Source: an uncultured Bartonella sp. (lineage in GTDB: Bacteria; Pseudomonadota; Alphaproteobacteria; Rhizobiales; Rhizobiaceae). From it: DNA of 64,000 bases. Location: the NCBI GenBank assembly GCA_946478665.1, contig CAMLCZ010000001.1, positions 310,001-374,000 on the forward strand. The letters run 5' to 3'. A program made the position numbers and the translations under genes. Numbering within the stretch: position 1 is the first letter of the stretch; the number at the start of each line of letters is the position of its first letter. Below, in pieces: positions 1 through 8,256 of this stretch. The notes below the pieces were generated by a model, which searched no databases, was not told the DNA's origin, and saw only the letters and a list, made by a program, of their open reading frames with translations.

Positions 1-137
1 CTTGCACCGACCCGTCTTTAGACCCTATGCAAAAAATAAAATTGCCTGGTGGACATCACTTTGATGAAAACTATCAAAGTCTGGCAAAGTCTTTGCATGC
101 CATTTTGTTGAATAAAGCAAAATTAGAAAAGAATTAA
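1..137 (+). CDS. C-terminal end of an AcvB/VirJ-family virulence protein (partial)
   Basis: The reading frame is open from the left edge (first full codon at base 3) to a TAA at 135-137 and gives the last 44 residues. It contains LPGGHHFDENYQSLA, which resembles the conserved C-terminal motif (GGHHFDxxYxxLA) of the AcvB/VirJ alpha/beta-hydrolase family; the His there would be the catalytic one. In Agrobacterium AcvB is a periplasmic protein that removes lysine from lysyl-phosphatidylglycerol. The start and most of the protein lie outside the window, so the assignment rests on this tail only. Confidence 0.55.
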   Translation, partial: CTDPSLDPMQKIKLPGGHHFDENYQSLAKSLHAILLNKAKLEKN

Positions 138-148
138 ATACAACAAAA

Positions 149-183
149 GCATACATCCCTTTAGCGACTAAAGGGATGTATGC
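149..183. terminator. Bidirectional terminator between convergent genes
   Basis: A perfect 16-bp stem (149-164 with 168-183) closes a 3-nt loop. It lies between the AcvB-like tail (+) and the small lipoprotein gene (-). On the minus strand the stem is followed by TTTTGTTG, so it is a good intrinsic terminator for the lipoprotein gene; on the plus strand the tail is less U-rich. Confidence 0.8.
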
Positions 184-190
184 TGTAAAA

Positions 191-445
191 TCACCTACAT
201 TTGCGAGGACTCTCGCCTTTCAACTCTTGATTTGTGTTAATATCAAACACACGAACAGTAGCATTTGGAAAAGCTCTACATAAAGCAATCTTGCTACCAT
301 AAATACCTGTTCCATGTGCAAGCATTTTCACATTTGGTGCTAATTCCTTACCATTTTCATCATATGCGACTACGCGATAATCGCCGTTTACTGTTATGCA
401 CCCAGTTAACAATAACATACTACCAAGGAAACAGGCTTTTCTCAT
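191..445 (-). CDS. Small outer-membrane-type lipoprotein, family unknown
   Basis: Encodes 84 residues from the ATG at 445, chosen because AGAGGAAG lies just upstream; a longer frame to 469 has no better site. The protein starts with a short basic and hydrophobic signal (MRKACFLGSMLLLTGC) ending in a clear lipobox, LLTG-C, so it should be lipidated and exported. The mature part, about 70 residues, has two more Cys that could form a disulfide and reads like a small beta-strand domain (YRVVAYDENGKEL). I do not recognise the family. It is a single-gene unit ending at the terminator at 149-183. Confidence refers to it being a real lipoprotein gene. Confidence 0.65.
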   Translation of the reverse strand: MRKACFLGSMLLLTGCITVNGDYRVVAYDENGKELAPNVKMLAHGTGIYGSKIALCRAFPNATVRVFDINTNQELKGESPRKCR

Positions 446-654
446 TAAATCTTCCTCTGTTAAGCGCATGAAATACTTAAACTATTATCGGATTTTCTGA
501 TTGATTGTAACTATCTCTAAAATTTCGCCACCGACATTGCACATCTAACCGGTGCATCAGCCTAGTTGATGCGCCATTATCATGACACGTGTAGACAATG
601 ATTAGGGTTAAAAGCAGCGTTTTTTAATAAAAATCGTGCTTAAGGTAATATGAC

Positions 655-740
655 GGTAATGCCGAAGCTGGTTACAGCGTATGGCAGTAATGCCGCGGTC
701 TAGTTACAACATATGGCGGCAATGCAGTAGCTGGTTACAG
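655..740 (+). repeat. Degenerate 31-32 nt tandem repeat, three units
   Basis: The phrases GTAATGCCG...GCTGGTTACAGC..TATGGC recur with starts near 656, 687 and 719, so the period is 31 then 32 nt. The units differ at several positions. The frame is not conserved, which argues against protein-coding repeats. The array ends directly before the hairpin terminator at 745-773. Confidence 0.6.
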
Positions 741-744
741 CATT

Positions 745-773
745 AAGCATTGTCAAAAGTGACAATGCTTTTT
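745..773 (+). terminator. Intrinsic terminator, plus strand
   Basis: An 11-bp stem (745-755 with 760-770) and a 4-nt loop are followed by TTT and an AT-rich stretch. The minus-strand side lacks a U-tract. It has no obvious upstream plus-strand gene, which is the main support for the small RNA candidate at 540-773. Confidence 0.6.
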
Positions 774-860
774 ATAAAAATTGGGCATGATGATTTCACG
801 CAATGATAAATAATACACGCAAATTATAATTGGATACCCCAACAGCGATAACGCGGCTGA

Positions 861-1058
861 CTAACAACAGCGAAAACCACCTTTGCCGCCATAGCGTGCA
901 TCCTGCCGCTCGCGGAAAAACTCTTTATATGTCATTGGTTGTTGTTCGGGATGCACCTGCTTCATATGTTCCACATAAGTGTCATAATCTGGTATACCCA
1001 CCATCAACTTCGCTGTGCGCCCAAGAAATTTACTAACATCAAGAAAACCTATACACAT
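861..1058 (-). CDS. ybdD: YbdD/YjiX family protein, CstA accessory
   Basis: The 65-residue product closely matches E. coli YbdD/YjiX: it has [12 protein letters not shown], the [21 protein letters not shown] core and the terminal FRCC. The family is a small soluble protein always found next to a CstA/BtsT transporter, with an accessory role that is poorly defined. Here it is the last gene of a two-gene minus-strand operon, 77 bp after cstA, with its own Shine-Dalgarno (GAGGAGG) just before the ATG. A short inverted repeat with GGCctgaGCC lies in the spacer at about 1096-1115. Confidence 0.93.
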   Translation of the reverse strand: MCIGFLDVSKFLGRTAKLMVGIPDYDTYVEHMKQVHPEQQPMTYKEFFRERQDARYGGKGGFRCC

Positions 1059-1135
1059 AATACCTCCTCATATTCCGACTTAAATGACAAGTTAGTGACG
1101 GCCTGAGCCGCCACTATATCTTGTTACAATTTCTG

Positions 1136-3193
1136 TCAGACAGCTTTACTCTGTTGGGAAATTACTGGTGTAGGAAATGGCTCGTAAGGCATTTCATTGA
1201 CAGTAGGTTTCTCATTTTTCAGGGCTTTTAAAGATGTTTTGATAGCAAACAATGTTAAAGCTAAAACAACCAGCATGAAAAATGCGGTCAAAACACCATT
1301 AACAGTATTGGCTAAAGCCTGTTGACTGTTTGTTGCTTTGCTTGCTGCAACGAAAAAGCTCAACTTAGCGTCAAACACTTTCTGCCAACCAGCGGTCATC
1401 GTACAGATAAACAACCATGCTGCTGGAACAATAGCGACCCAAGCATAACGTTGTTGCTTTGACTTGAACAGAACGACCGCACATAGCAACAATGCAATTG
1501 CCGCCAGCATCTGATTGGCGATACCAAATAGTGGCCAAAGCGAATAAATTCCGCCTTTAGGATCGACCGCGCCTTGATAAACAAAATATCCCCACATCAA
1601 CACAACCAAGGCTGTTGCCAAAAGATTGGCAAAAATATTGTCTGTTTTTTTCATATGTGGAAATACAGTGCCCAATAAATCCTGCAACATGAAGCGTGCT
1701 GAGCGTGTGCCAGCATCAACCGCTGTGAGAATGAATAAAGCTTCAAAAAGGATAGCAAAATGATACCAGAAAGACATATTCATCAAACCACCTAAGGCGT
1801 TATGCAGAATATGTGCCATACCAACAGCAAGCGTTGGTGCTCCACCAGTTTTTGCAACGATTGTCTCTTCACCCACGTCATGGGCGATACTAGTCAACAT
1901 TTCTGGCGTCACCTGAAAGCCCCAACTGCTAACCACAGCAGATGCGGATTGTACGAGATCACCCGTTCCTGAAGGAAGTAAAACGCTCACTGGCGAGTTC
2001 ATTGAAAAATAAACGCCCGGATTGATGACGCTTGCTGCAATAAGAGCCATAATTGCAACGAATGACTCCATCAACATGCCGCCATAGCCGATAAAACAGG
2101 CCTGATCTTCATTGGCCAACATCTTTGGCGTTGTGCCGGAAGAAATAAGCGCATGAAAACCTGAAACAGCACCGCACGCTATTGTAATGAATAAAAATGG
2201 AAAGAGATCACCACCCCAAACAGGACCTGTGCCGTCAACATATTTGGTTAAAGCTGGCATTTCCAACATGGGGCGAACAAGAATAATTCCCACAGCCAAC
2301 GCAATGATTGTGCCAATTTTCAAAAATGTTGAAAGATAATCGCGTGGCGCCAAAAGAAGCCAAACTGGCAAAACAGCTGCAATAAACCCATAGATTATAA
2401 TCATAACAGTTAGGGTCGTTGCTTCAAAATGAAACCATGAAGCATAGCTACTATCTTTGATCCAGCCACCTGAAATAATACCGAAGAGCAGAAGAACAAG
2501 ACCTATTACGGATATTTCACCGATGCGACCCGGGCGGATATAACGCAAATATATACCCATGAAGAAAGCCAAAGGTATGGTGAAACCAACCGTATAGGTT
2601 CCCCACGAGCTTCCTGCGAGCGCTTTAACCACAACCATGGCCAATACGCCTAGAATGATAATCATAATCATAAAACAGGCGATAAGCGCGATAATACCAG
2701 CAGCATTTCCCATTTCTTCACGCACAAGCTCGCCGAGAGAGCGGCCATCTCTACGCGTTGAAATGAAAAGTACCATAAAGTCCTGCACAGCACCGGCAAG
2801 GACACAACCTGCTAAAATCCATAAAAGCCCCGGCAAATATCCCATTTGCGCGGCAAGAACAGGACCAACCAAAGGCCCCGCACCGGCAATCGCCGCAAAA
2901 TGGTGGCCAAACAGAATATTTTTGTCTGTCGGAACGTAATCCAGCCCGTCATTGCGCCGGTAAGCGGGTGTCATTCTGGTTGAGTCCGCTTTTAATACCG
3001 TGTTGGATATAAAAAGCCCATATAATCTATAAGCAACCAGATAAACACATACGGCAGCCACAACAATCCACATAGCGTTGATGGCTTCGCCGCGATTAAG
3101 TGCAATATAGGCTAATGCAATTGCCCCCAAGACAGATAAAATAACCAAAATGGATATCTGAACCGCAGTTAGCGGCTTTCGAGCGATCTCCAT
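1136..3193 (-). CDS. cstA: CstA/BtsT-family carbon-starvation transporter
   Basis: The 685-residue inner-membrane protein is close to the usual CstA length (about 700). It is almost wholly hydrophobic, with roughly 16-18 membrane segments, and carries the family signatures RRNDGLDYVPTDKNILFGHH near residue 80, the AGAGPLVGPVLAAQMG loop after it, and DFMVLFISTRRDGRSLGEL. Relatives take up peptides (CstA) or pyruvate (BtsT/YjiY); the substrate cannot be fixed from sequence. The start is preceded by an unusually strong AGGAGGAGG site. It is co-transcribed with ybdD. No two-component regulator of the BtsSR type is nearby, so control may be global (carbon status). Confidence 0.93.
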   Translation of the reverse strand: MEIARKPLTAVQISILVILSVLGAIALAYIALNRGEAINAMWIVVAAVCVYLVAYRLYGLFISNTVLKADSTRMTPAYRRNDGLDYVPTDKNILFGHHFAAIAGAGPLVGPVLAAQMGYLPGLLWILAGCVLAGAVQDFMVLFISTRRDGRSLGELVREEMGNAAGIIALIACFMIMIIILGVLAMVVVKALAGSSWGTYTVGFTIPLAFFMGIYLRYIRPGRIGEISVIGLVLLLFGIISGGWIKDSSYASWFHFEATTLTVMIIIYGFIAAVLPVWLLLAPRDYLSTFLKIGTIIALAVGIILVRPMLEMPALTKYVDGTGPVWGGDLFPFLFITIACGAVSGFHALISSGTTPKMLANEDQACFIGYGGMLMESFVAIMALIAASVINPGVYFSMNSPVSVLLPSGTGDLVQSASAVVSSWGFQVTPEMLTSIAHDVGEETIVAKTGGAPTLAVGMAHILHNALGGLMNMSFWYHFAILFEALFILTAVDAGTRSARFMLQDLLGTVFPHMKKTDNIFANLLATALVVLMWGYFVYQGAVDPKGGIYSLWPLFGIANQMLAAIALLLCAVVLFKSKQQRYAWVAIVPAAWLFICTMTAGWQKVFDAKLSFFVAASKATNSQQALANTVNGVLTAFFMLVVLALTLFAIKTSLKALKNEKPTVNEMPYEPFPTPVISQQSKAV

Positions 3194-3565
3194 GCTCCTC
3201 CTCCTTAAAATTCAGTCTTAAAACTCCACTCCCATCTGACAATATCTCTCATAATATCATCAGTTTTCCATTGCTATTTTTATATTATTATTATTTGCTG
3301 TCTACTATTAAAATTAAAAACAATTTTTCTTCATAAAACAGCTTTATAATGTTCAACTTCTATTATGAATAATATATTTTACATATAATACTATAAGTAT
3401 TCACATTGCGTAAAATACATATAATAAACTTCTAAAAATCATGAATTTAAATATGTTCTTTTTAAAAACTAAAAGAAAATCATATCCCATTTTTTAAATA
3501 AATAGGATATGTAAATTCTAACAATAAAGGTTATTCATAATAAAGAAACAGATATTTAATTCTTA
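3194..3565. other. AT-rich spacer, cstA 5' region and azgA 3' region
   Basis: 372 bp without a credible gene. It is very AT-rich and has no clear terminator after azgA or recognisable operator before cstA. The cstA promoter must lie here, but many AT-rich hexamers fit, so I do not name one. Confidence 0.6.
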
Positions 3566-4903
3566 TTATTTATGGCCACCCAATGTTGTAAAATAATACA
3601 CTAATGGCAAGGCTATAATATATAAGCTCAATGGTATTTCACGCCATTTCCCTGCGACTAGTTTTACAATTACGTAAAACAGCAAGCCAGCAGCGATACC
3701 TGTACCAAAGCTATTAGCAATCAAGGTGATTAGTACCATTAAAAGTACAGGCAACATGTCGGTAAATTCAGAGAAATCAATTTTTCTCAAACCACTAAAC
3801 ATTGTAAGGCCGATTATAATCAAGGCAGGTGCTGTGGCTGCTTTTGGTATCATTAAAGCTAACGGTGTCATAAGCAAGGTCAACAAAAAGAATACCGCCG
3901 CAGCGATTGCGGTTAATCCGGTTCTTCCGCCGGCTTCTGCAGACGCAGATGATTCAATCAACGCGGTTGAAGCTGGTATACCTAACCATGGCCCTATCGT
4001 TGCAGCGATAGAATCAACAACAAAGGGACGTGAGATATTTTCCATATTTCCCTTTTCATCCAATAATCCAGCTTCAGCACCAATAGCCAGTGTTGTTCCC
4101 ATGGTTGAAAAGAACTCTGATGCAAAGAAGATAAAAAGATATGGAAGAAATGCGAGATTGATAGCACCCCATAGATCAACCTGCCCTAAAACTGGCCCAA
4201 CAGAATGTGGCAATTGAAAAAAGCTTGTTGGCAAATGGGTTACCCCTAAAGGTATGCCGACAATCGTTCCAACAAGAATAGCTATCAACAATGCGCCTGA
4301 TACCTTACGTGCCTGCAATGCAATCGCAAGCAAAAAGCCGACCAGCGCAACAATAGCTTCTGGGCTATAGAAATTTCCTAATTGAAGAGCGTTGGACTTT
4401 GCATTTGCCAGGACAAGCCCGCCATTTCGGAATCCAAGCAGAGCAACAAATATACCAATGGAAGCAGTCAAACCAAGTTTTATGGAATGCGGTACGGCTT
4501 TTGTAACAACTTCACGCAAACCAAGCACGGTCAAAACAAAGAACAAAACGCCAGACCAACAAGCTATTCCTAAAGCAATTTGCCAAGGCACGCCTCCGTC
4601 ACTGGCCAATGTAACGCCAACCAAAACCGAACCACCAATACCGGGGCCGACCATAAATGGAAAATTTCCGTAAATTCCCATCAGCAAACAACCGAATACA
4701 AAAACTATAATCGTTCCCGTGGTTGCTGCCCCTTTATCTATTCCACCGATTGATAATAATGAGGGAATAACAATAAGAAGATAGGCTGCCGCTAAAAAAC
4801 CTGTAGCACCCGCCAGTATTTCACGCTTCAATGTGGTTTGGCGTTCTTCCATTTTGAAGTAACGTCTCCAACCGCTTTGTACTGGTGCGTTATTCGCGCT
4901 CAT
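3566..4903 (-). CDS. AzgA-type purine permease (NCS2 / adenine-guanine-hypoxanthine)
   Basis: The 445-residue membrane protein has 12-14 predicted segments. It starts with the typical soluble stretch WRRYFKMEERQTTLKREILAG and continues into AGATGFLAAAYLLIVIP, as in the AzgA/AdeP branch of nucleobase:cation symporters. The loop with GIPASTALIESSASAEAGGRTG matches the substrate and cation binding signature (E-S-x-A-G-x-x-x-G-G-R-T-G) of that family. It is 21 bp downstream of ade on the same strand, so it should import adenine or hypoxanthine for the deaminase. Which purine is preferred is an inference from the neighbour. Confidence 0.9.
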   Translation of the reverse strand: MSANNAPVQSGWRRYFKMEERQTTLKREILAGATGFLAAAYLLIVIPSLLSIGGIDKGAATTGTIIVFVFGCLLMGIYGNFPFMVGPGIGGSVLVGVTLASDGGVPWQIALGIACWSGVLFFVLTVLGLREVVTKAVPHSIKLGLTASIGIFVALLGFRNGGLVLANAKSNALQLGNFYSPEAIVALVGFLLAIALQARKVSGALLIAILVGTIVGIPLGVTHLPTSFFQLPHSVGPVLGQVDLWGAINLAFLPYLFIFFASEFFSTMGTTLAIGAEAGLLDEKGNMENISRPFVVDSIAATIGPWLGIPASTALIESSASAEAGGRTGLTAIAAAVFFLLTLLMTPLALMIPKAATAPALIIIGLTMFSGLRKIDFSEFTDMLPVLLMVLITLIANSFGTGIAAGLLFYVIVKLVAGKWREIPLSLYIIALPLVYYFTTLGGHK

Positions 4904-4924
4904 ATTGCTTTACCCTCTATTTTA

Positions 4925-6691
4925 TCAATGATTATCAATAACCGGATCGACAATCTTTTTTATATCTCCGTCCACAAGACCTAGATCAGTTAAATGCGGA
5001 CCACGATTACAAGCAAGGCATGTTCCCTCTATTGCCTTAAAAACACGGTAAGGCGGTTTCCATTCAAACACATCCTCACTTTTTGCACGAAAATGCGCAA
5101 ACTCTTTTGCCAATTGCGCCGCTGGTAAGACCGACAACATACCAGCAACCGGAAGGGCAACTTCAGCGATAATCTTGCCATCTTTCGCCAATGCCATACC
5201 ACCACCATTGGCTATGACACAATTGACTGCTGTCAACATATCCACTTGATTACCGCCAATAGCCACTAAATTATGTGAATCATGAGAATATGATGTCGCA
5301 ATTGCGCCATTGACCACGCCCCAATCCTCTATCAGCGCCATCTGCGGCCCCTTATCATGTTGTCCATGACGGTGGCGAACCCATATCATCGCCTGATCTT
5401 CAGGAATTTGCGCTATATAGTTTTGTACTTCGACTGTTTTTTCGCCAAAGCTTGTAAAACGAGCACCAACAATGGTGCGAAGTGTTACTTTGCCATCTTT
5501 TACTTTTGCAATATGCATATCAAAATCAGCAAGTGATTGTTGCTGAAGATGCATCGTATTGCGCGGCAACTCTTCTATAGAAGCTTCAAATGGAAAAAGC
5601 ACTTTACCATTTTCCGCCACTTTCTGCCCGTTGCTATAAACACAAATGGGGTTGAGCTTCTCAAGATTGTCAAACACCACAAGGTCGGCTTTTCTTCCTG
5701 CACAAACGATACCAATATCATTGCGTTGAAGGCGCAAGGAAGCATTTAACGTGGCCAAACGCAAAGCATCTGTCGCTTTCATTCCGTTTGCTACAAGCAG
5801 GCGTACCATTTTGATCATTCCGCCATCTTGTATCAATTGGTCAGGCGGAACATCATCCGTACACAACATCAATTGCGATGACAGATGCGGAAGTTTGTTC
5901 AATTCTTCAACAAATTCAGGAATGAGATAAGGATGCGAAACGCGCATTTCGACGCTTAATCCAGCCCGTAATTTTTCCAGCATATCTTTACCAGAAGTCA
6001 ATTCGTGATCTGATGAAACGCCAGCCGCCATATATGCCTGCAATTGTCTACCAGACAATCCGCGTGCATGACCTTCAATCAATTTGCCACTTTGCAACCC
6101 TTCATCAAGTATGTCACACATACGTTGCGATGCATTGAGAATACCGTCCATATCCATCATTTCGGCAACGCTGGCAATCTCTGGCCAAGATAGCATTTCA
6201 TGCATCTCATCTCCGCCAAATTGAGCACCTGACATTTCAAGGGCTTCAGTTGATGGCACACTTGATGAAGCCTGACAAACCACCCGTAACGGTAGATTTC
6301 TACTGGCATTGACCGCATAACGCACACCATCAATGCCCATAACATTGGCCAATTCATGGGGGTCCCAAAACACGGTTGTTGTTCCTTGGGCTACAACCTG
6401 TTCGGCATAACGATGTGGTAAAAGATGGGAACTTTCAATGTGAACATGCATATCGATCAAACCTGGTGAAAGATAAGCATTCTTCAAATCATGAATATTC
6501 TTGGCTTCAAACTGCTCTTCACAATCATGAACACTGGCAATGATGCTTCCAACCAATCCAACATCAACCTTGCGAATTTCACCTGTTACCACATCAACGA
6601 GACGCGCGTTTTTCAGAAGAAGATCAAAAGGTCTCTTACCCAAAGCAGCCTCAACAGCATCGCGGCGCTCATGGTAATGTTGCACATTCAT
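4925..6691 (-). CDS. ade: Adenine deaminase (metal-dependent)
   Basis: The 588-residue enzyme converts adenine to hypoxanthine and ammonia. It has the amidohydrolase metal motif SPGLIDMHVHIESSHL near residue 80, TVFWDPHELANVMG, the EGHARG loop, and LCTDDVPPD, all expected for Ade. The start at 6691 is preferred: AAGGA sits 8 bases before it, and the protein then begins MNVQHYHERRDAV as homologues do; an upstream in-frame ATG at 6715 lies inside a tandem repeat. It is the first gene of an operon with the AzgA permease, a purine salvage unit. Confidence 0.93.
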   Translation of the reverse strand: MNVQHYHERRDAVEAALGKRPFDLLLKNARLVDVVTGEIRKVDVGLVGSIIASVHDCEEQFEAKNIHDLKNAYLSPGLIDMHVHIESSHLLPHRYAEQVVAQGTTTVFWDPHELANVMGIDGVRYAVNASRNLPLRVVCQASSSVPSTEALEMSGAQFGGDEMHEMLSWPEIASVAEMMDMDGILNASQRMCDILDEGLQSGKLIEGHARGLSGRQLQAYMAAGVSSDHELTSGKDMLEKLRAGLSVEMRVSHPYLIPEFVEELNKLPHLSSQLMLCTDDVPPDQLIQDGGMIKMVRLLVANGMKATDALRLATLNASLRLQRNDIGIVCAGRKADLVVFDNLEKLNPICVYSNGQKVAENGKVLFPFEASIEELPRNTMHLQQQSLADFDMHIAKVKDGKVTLRTIVGARFTSFGEKTVEVQNYIAQIPEDQAMIWVRHRHGQHDKGPQMALIEDWGVVNGAIATSYSHDSHNLVAIGGNQVDMLTAVNCVIANGGGMALAKDGKIIAEVALPVAGMLSVLPAAQLAKEFAHFRAKSEDVFEWKPPYRVFKAIEGTCLACNRGPHLTDLGLVDGDIKKIVDPVIDNH

Positions 6692-6712
6692 GATAAATTC
6701 CTTACCTAAATC

Positions 6713-6750
6713 CATTCCAGCTCAATTGGCTCATTCCAGCTCAATTGACT
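6713..6750 (-). repeat. 19-bp tandem direct repeat in the ade leader
   Basis: CATTCCAGCTCAATTGGCT at 6713-6731 is followed immediately by the same 19 bases with one change (GACT ending) at 6732-6750. It lies 22-59 bp upstream of the ade start. On the minus strand each unit contains GGAATG, so it adds extra ATGs: one at 6734 opens a 10-codon reading frame (MSQLSWNGFR, stop at 6702), and one at 6715 is in frame with ade. It could be a control site or a chance duplication. Confidence 0.75.
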
Positions 6751-7064
6751 TTAAGACTTAATAGCCGTTTTAAACGATTTTAGGTAGGCTATATTTAGCA
6801 AACAACCACAAGCTTTTTACGCAGAAACTGGCTGTTCAGCATTACATTAGCTATACCATTTATGCGCAAGTAGATTGTCTAAATTCCACTAAAATACTTC
6901 AATATTTTTTATTTTATTAGAGTTTTAAAATACATTTTAAAAATATTTAAATATAAGTCACACCTAACATTATCGGCGTATTTATATAGCAGTTATATTG
7001 AATTACGATATTATGTTATCTCTTAAAAATAAGATCGTTTTTCATATTAAAATATCTTGTAGAT
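6751..7064. other. AT-rich spacer between budA and ade
   Basis: No gene seen. ATAGCC (6761-6766) pairs with GGCTAT (6787-6792), enclosing CGTTTTAAACG, so the ade leader RNA could fold into a small stem. It does not match the purine riboswitch core. No clear terminator follows budA. Confidence 0.5.
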
Positions 7065-7769
7065 TTAATTTTCTACCTTTTTTATGATCTTATCCATATC
7101 ATCTATTTTCAAATCATGCTCAAGATAGGCTTTGTTATCGGATAGCTCTACATCGAGTGAATATTTCGCCTCGTATGACAACAAACATTCTTTGAAGCTG
7201 AAATCAATAACGTGTCCACCGATTGTGCCTTCTTTATTAATAAAATGAAGGTGAAAACCTGCCACAGAAATATTTTGAAAAAACTCTGGTGTCCAAAACC
7301 CTATCAGAACACCTTCAATATCAGTAAAATTATCAATTATTTGGTGTTCAAACACCTCAACAGCGTTTTTGAAATTCTTGTTACTTTCACTCGGTCTTCT
7401 AAGCTCCAATTGGCTGAGAATACCTTCCAATTTAACAGCAAGAAAAATGTTATCTAAATTGATATGCTTTGCTAATTCCTGATAAAGATTGGCTTTTGAG
7501 ACATTGGAAGCCGGAATTTGCGCATCGGGATCAAAAGTCGAAATCTGCGCGAAAGGCATTTTTTCTGTGTCGTCCATTGACCGCAATGGATTGTTACCCT
7601 TGGCTTCAAAGAAATTGCAACAATCGATAATGACTTCGCCTTTTAAACCATCGGAACACCCTAAGCCGAAATTTCCATATTTTTTAATATCTGAAATGGG
7701 GAATAAGCCTTCAAAAACGCCACCCATAAGTGCGTTAATTCCAGAAAATTGTTTAATTTTCTTCGTCAT
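7065..7769 (-). CDS. budA: Alpha-acetolactate decarboxylase
   Basis: The 234-residue protein matches the BudA/AlsD family at usual length: GVFEGLFPISDIKKYGNFGLG near residue 17, KGEVIID, VKLEGILSQLELR, then GFWTPEFFQNISVAGFHLHF and GGHVIDF. The HLH pair plus the later His are the zinc ligands. The enzyme turns 2-acetolactate into acetoin in the cytosol, a step of neutral fermentation or branched-chain amino-acid overflow. It stands alone between AT-rich spacers, with no catabolic acetolactate synthase next to it; the substrate could come from IlvIH encoded at 30-32 kb. Its patchy distribution in Rhizobiales makes acquisition by transfer possible. Confidence 0.9.
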   Translation of the reverse strand: MTKKIKQFSGINALMGGVFEGLFPISDIKKYGNFGLGCSDGLKGEVIIDCCNFFEAKGNNPLRSMDDTEKMPFAQISTFDPDAQIPASNVSKANLYQELAKHINLDNIFLAVKLEGILSQLELRRPSESNKNFKNAVEVFEHQIIDNFTDIEGVLIGFWTPEFFQNISVAGFHLHFINKEGTIGGHVIDFSFKECLLSYEAKYSLDVELSDNKAYLEHDLKIDDMDKIIKKVEN

Positions 7770-8179
7770 GTCTGTGATCCCTGTTACGGTGTAAAAGTGT
7801 TCTTGTCGGCTATGATGGCAAGAATTGAATTTTAGATAGCAAACGTAATTATTTTGTCAAAGCATCAAATATCAATTATTCGAAATAACTGGAATATTAC
7901 TCTATTCATTTTACTGACAAAAAGGCATATAAAACAAAACAACATTTGAAAAATGTAATATATTTTTCTGTAATTTAGTTTTTCTATCAATGATTATATT
8001 AATTTTTAAATGGTGCTTAAGCCCCACAATTATTGAAGACATAGAAAATCACGTATTCTGCGTATGATTAAAAGTTTCATTAAATTAGCAAATAAGCGCT
8101 GTGAGCTTCACAAATAATCCGCGCATTTTTTCCAGTTAAAATACGTAATAATTAGTTTTGATATATAGCGGAAGAATAA
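7770..8179. other. AT-rich spacer upstream of budA
   Basis: 410 bp with no credible ORF or RNA gene other than the tRNA that begins at its right end. It should hold the budA promoter. I see no strong operator-like palindrome. Confidence 0.5.

Positions 8180-8256
<77 letters not shown>

Larger units (their letters stand above)
540..773 (+). ncRNA. Candidate small RNA in the lipoprotein-ybdD spacer
   Basis: This stretch has no credible ORF but contains a 9-bp hairpin (551-559 with 567-575), a degenerate 31-nt repeat (655-740) and, at 745-770, an 11-bp stem followed by T residues that reads as an intrinsic terminator on the plus strand. No plus-strand gene precedes that terminator: the nearest, the AcvB-like tail, already has its own. 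The simplest reading is a plus-strand non-coding transcript that ends near 773. I could not identify a convincing promoter, so the 5' end given is only a guess. Confidence 0.3.

Noticed and set aside
3194-3565. Horizontally acquired island suggested by extreme AT content
   Set aside because: The flanking genes have ordinary composition and order, and AT-rich spacers are common in this genome.
3726-4217. 163-codon plus-strand ORF inside the AzgA permease gene
   Set aside because: Antisense shadow of a strongly supported membrane protein gene; no ribosome site.
6751-6800. Purine riboswitch before ade
   Set aside because: There is a short inverted repeat, but no three-way junction or conserved loop bases of the purine aptamer.
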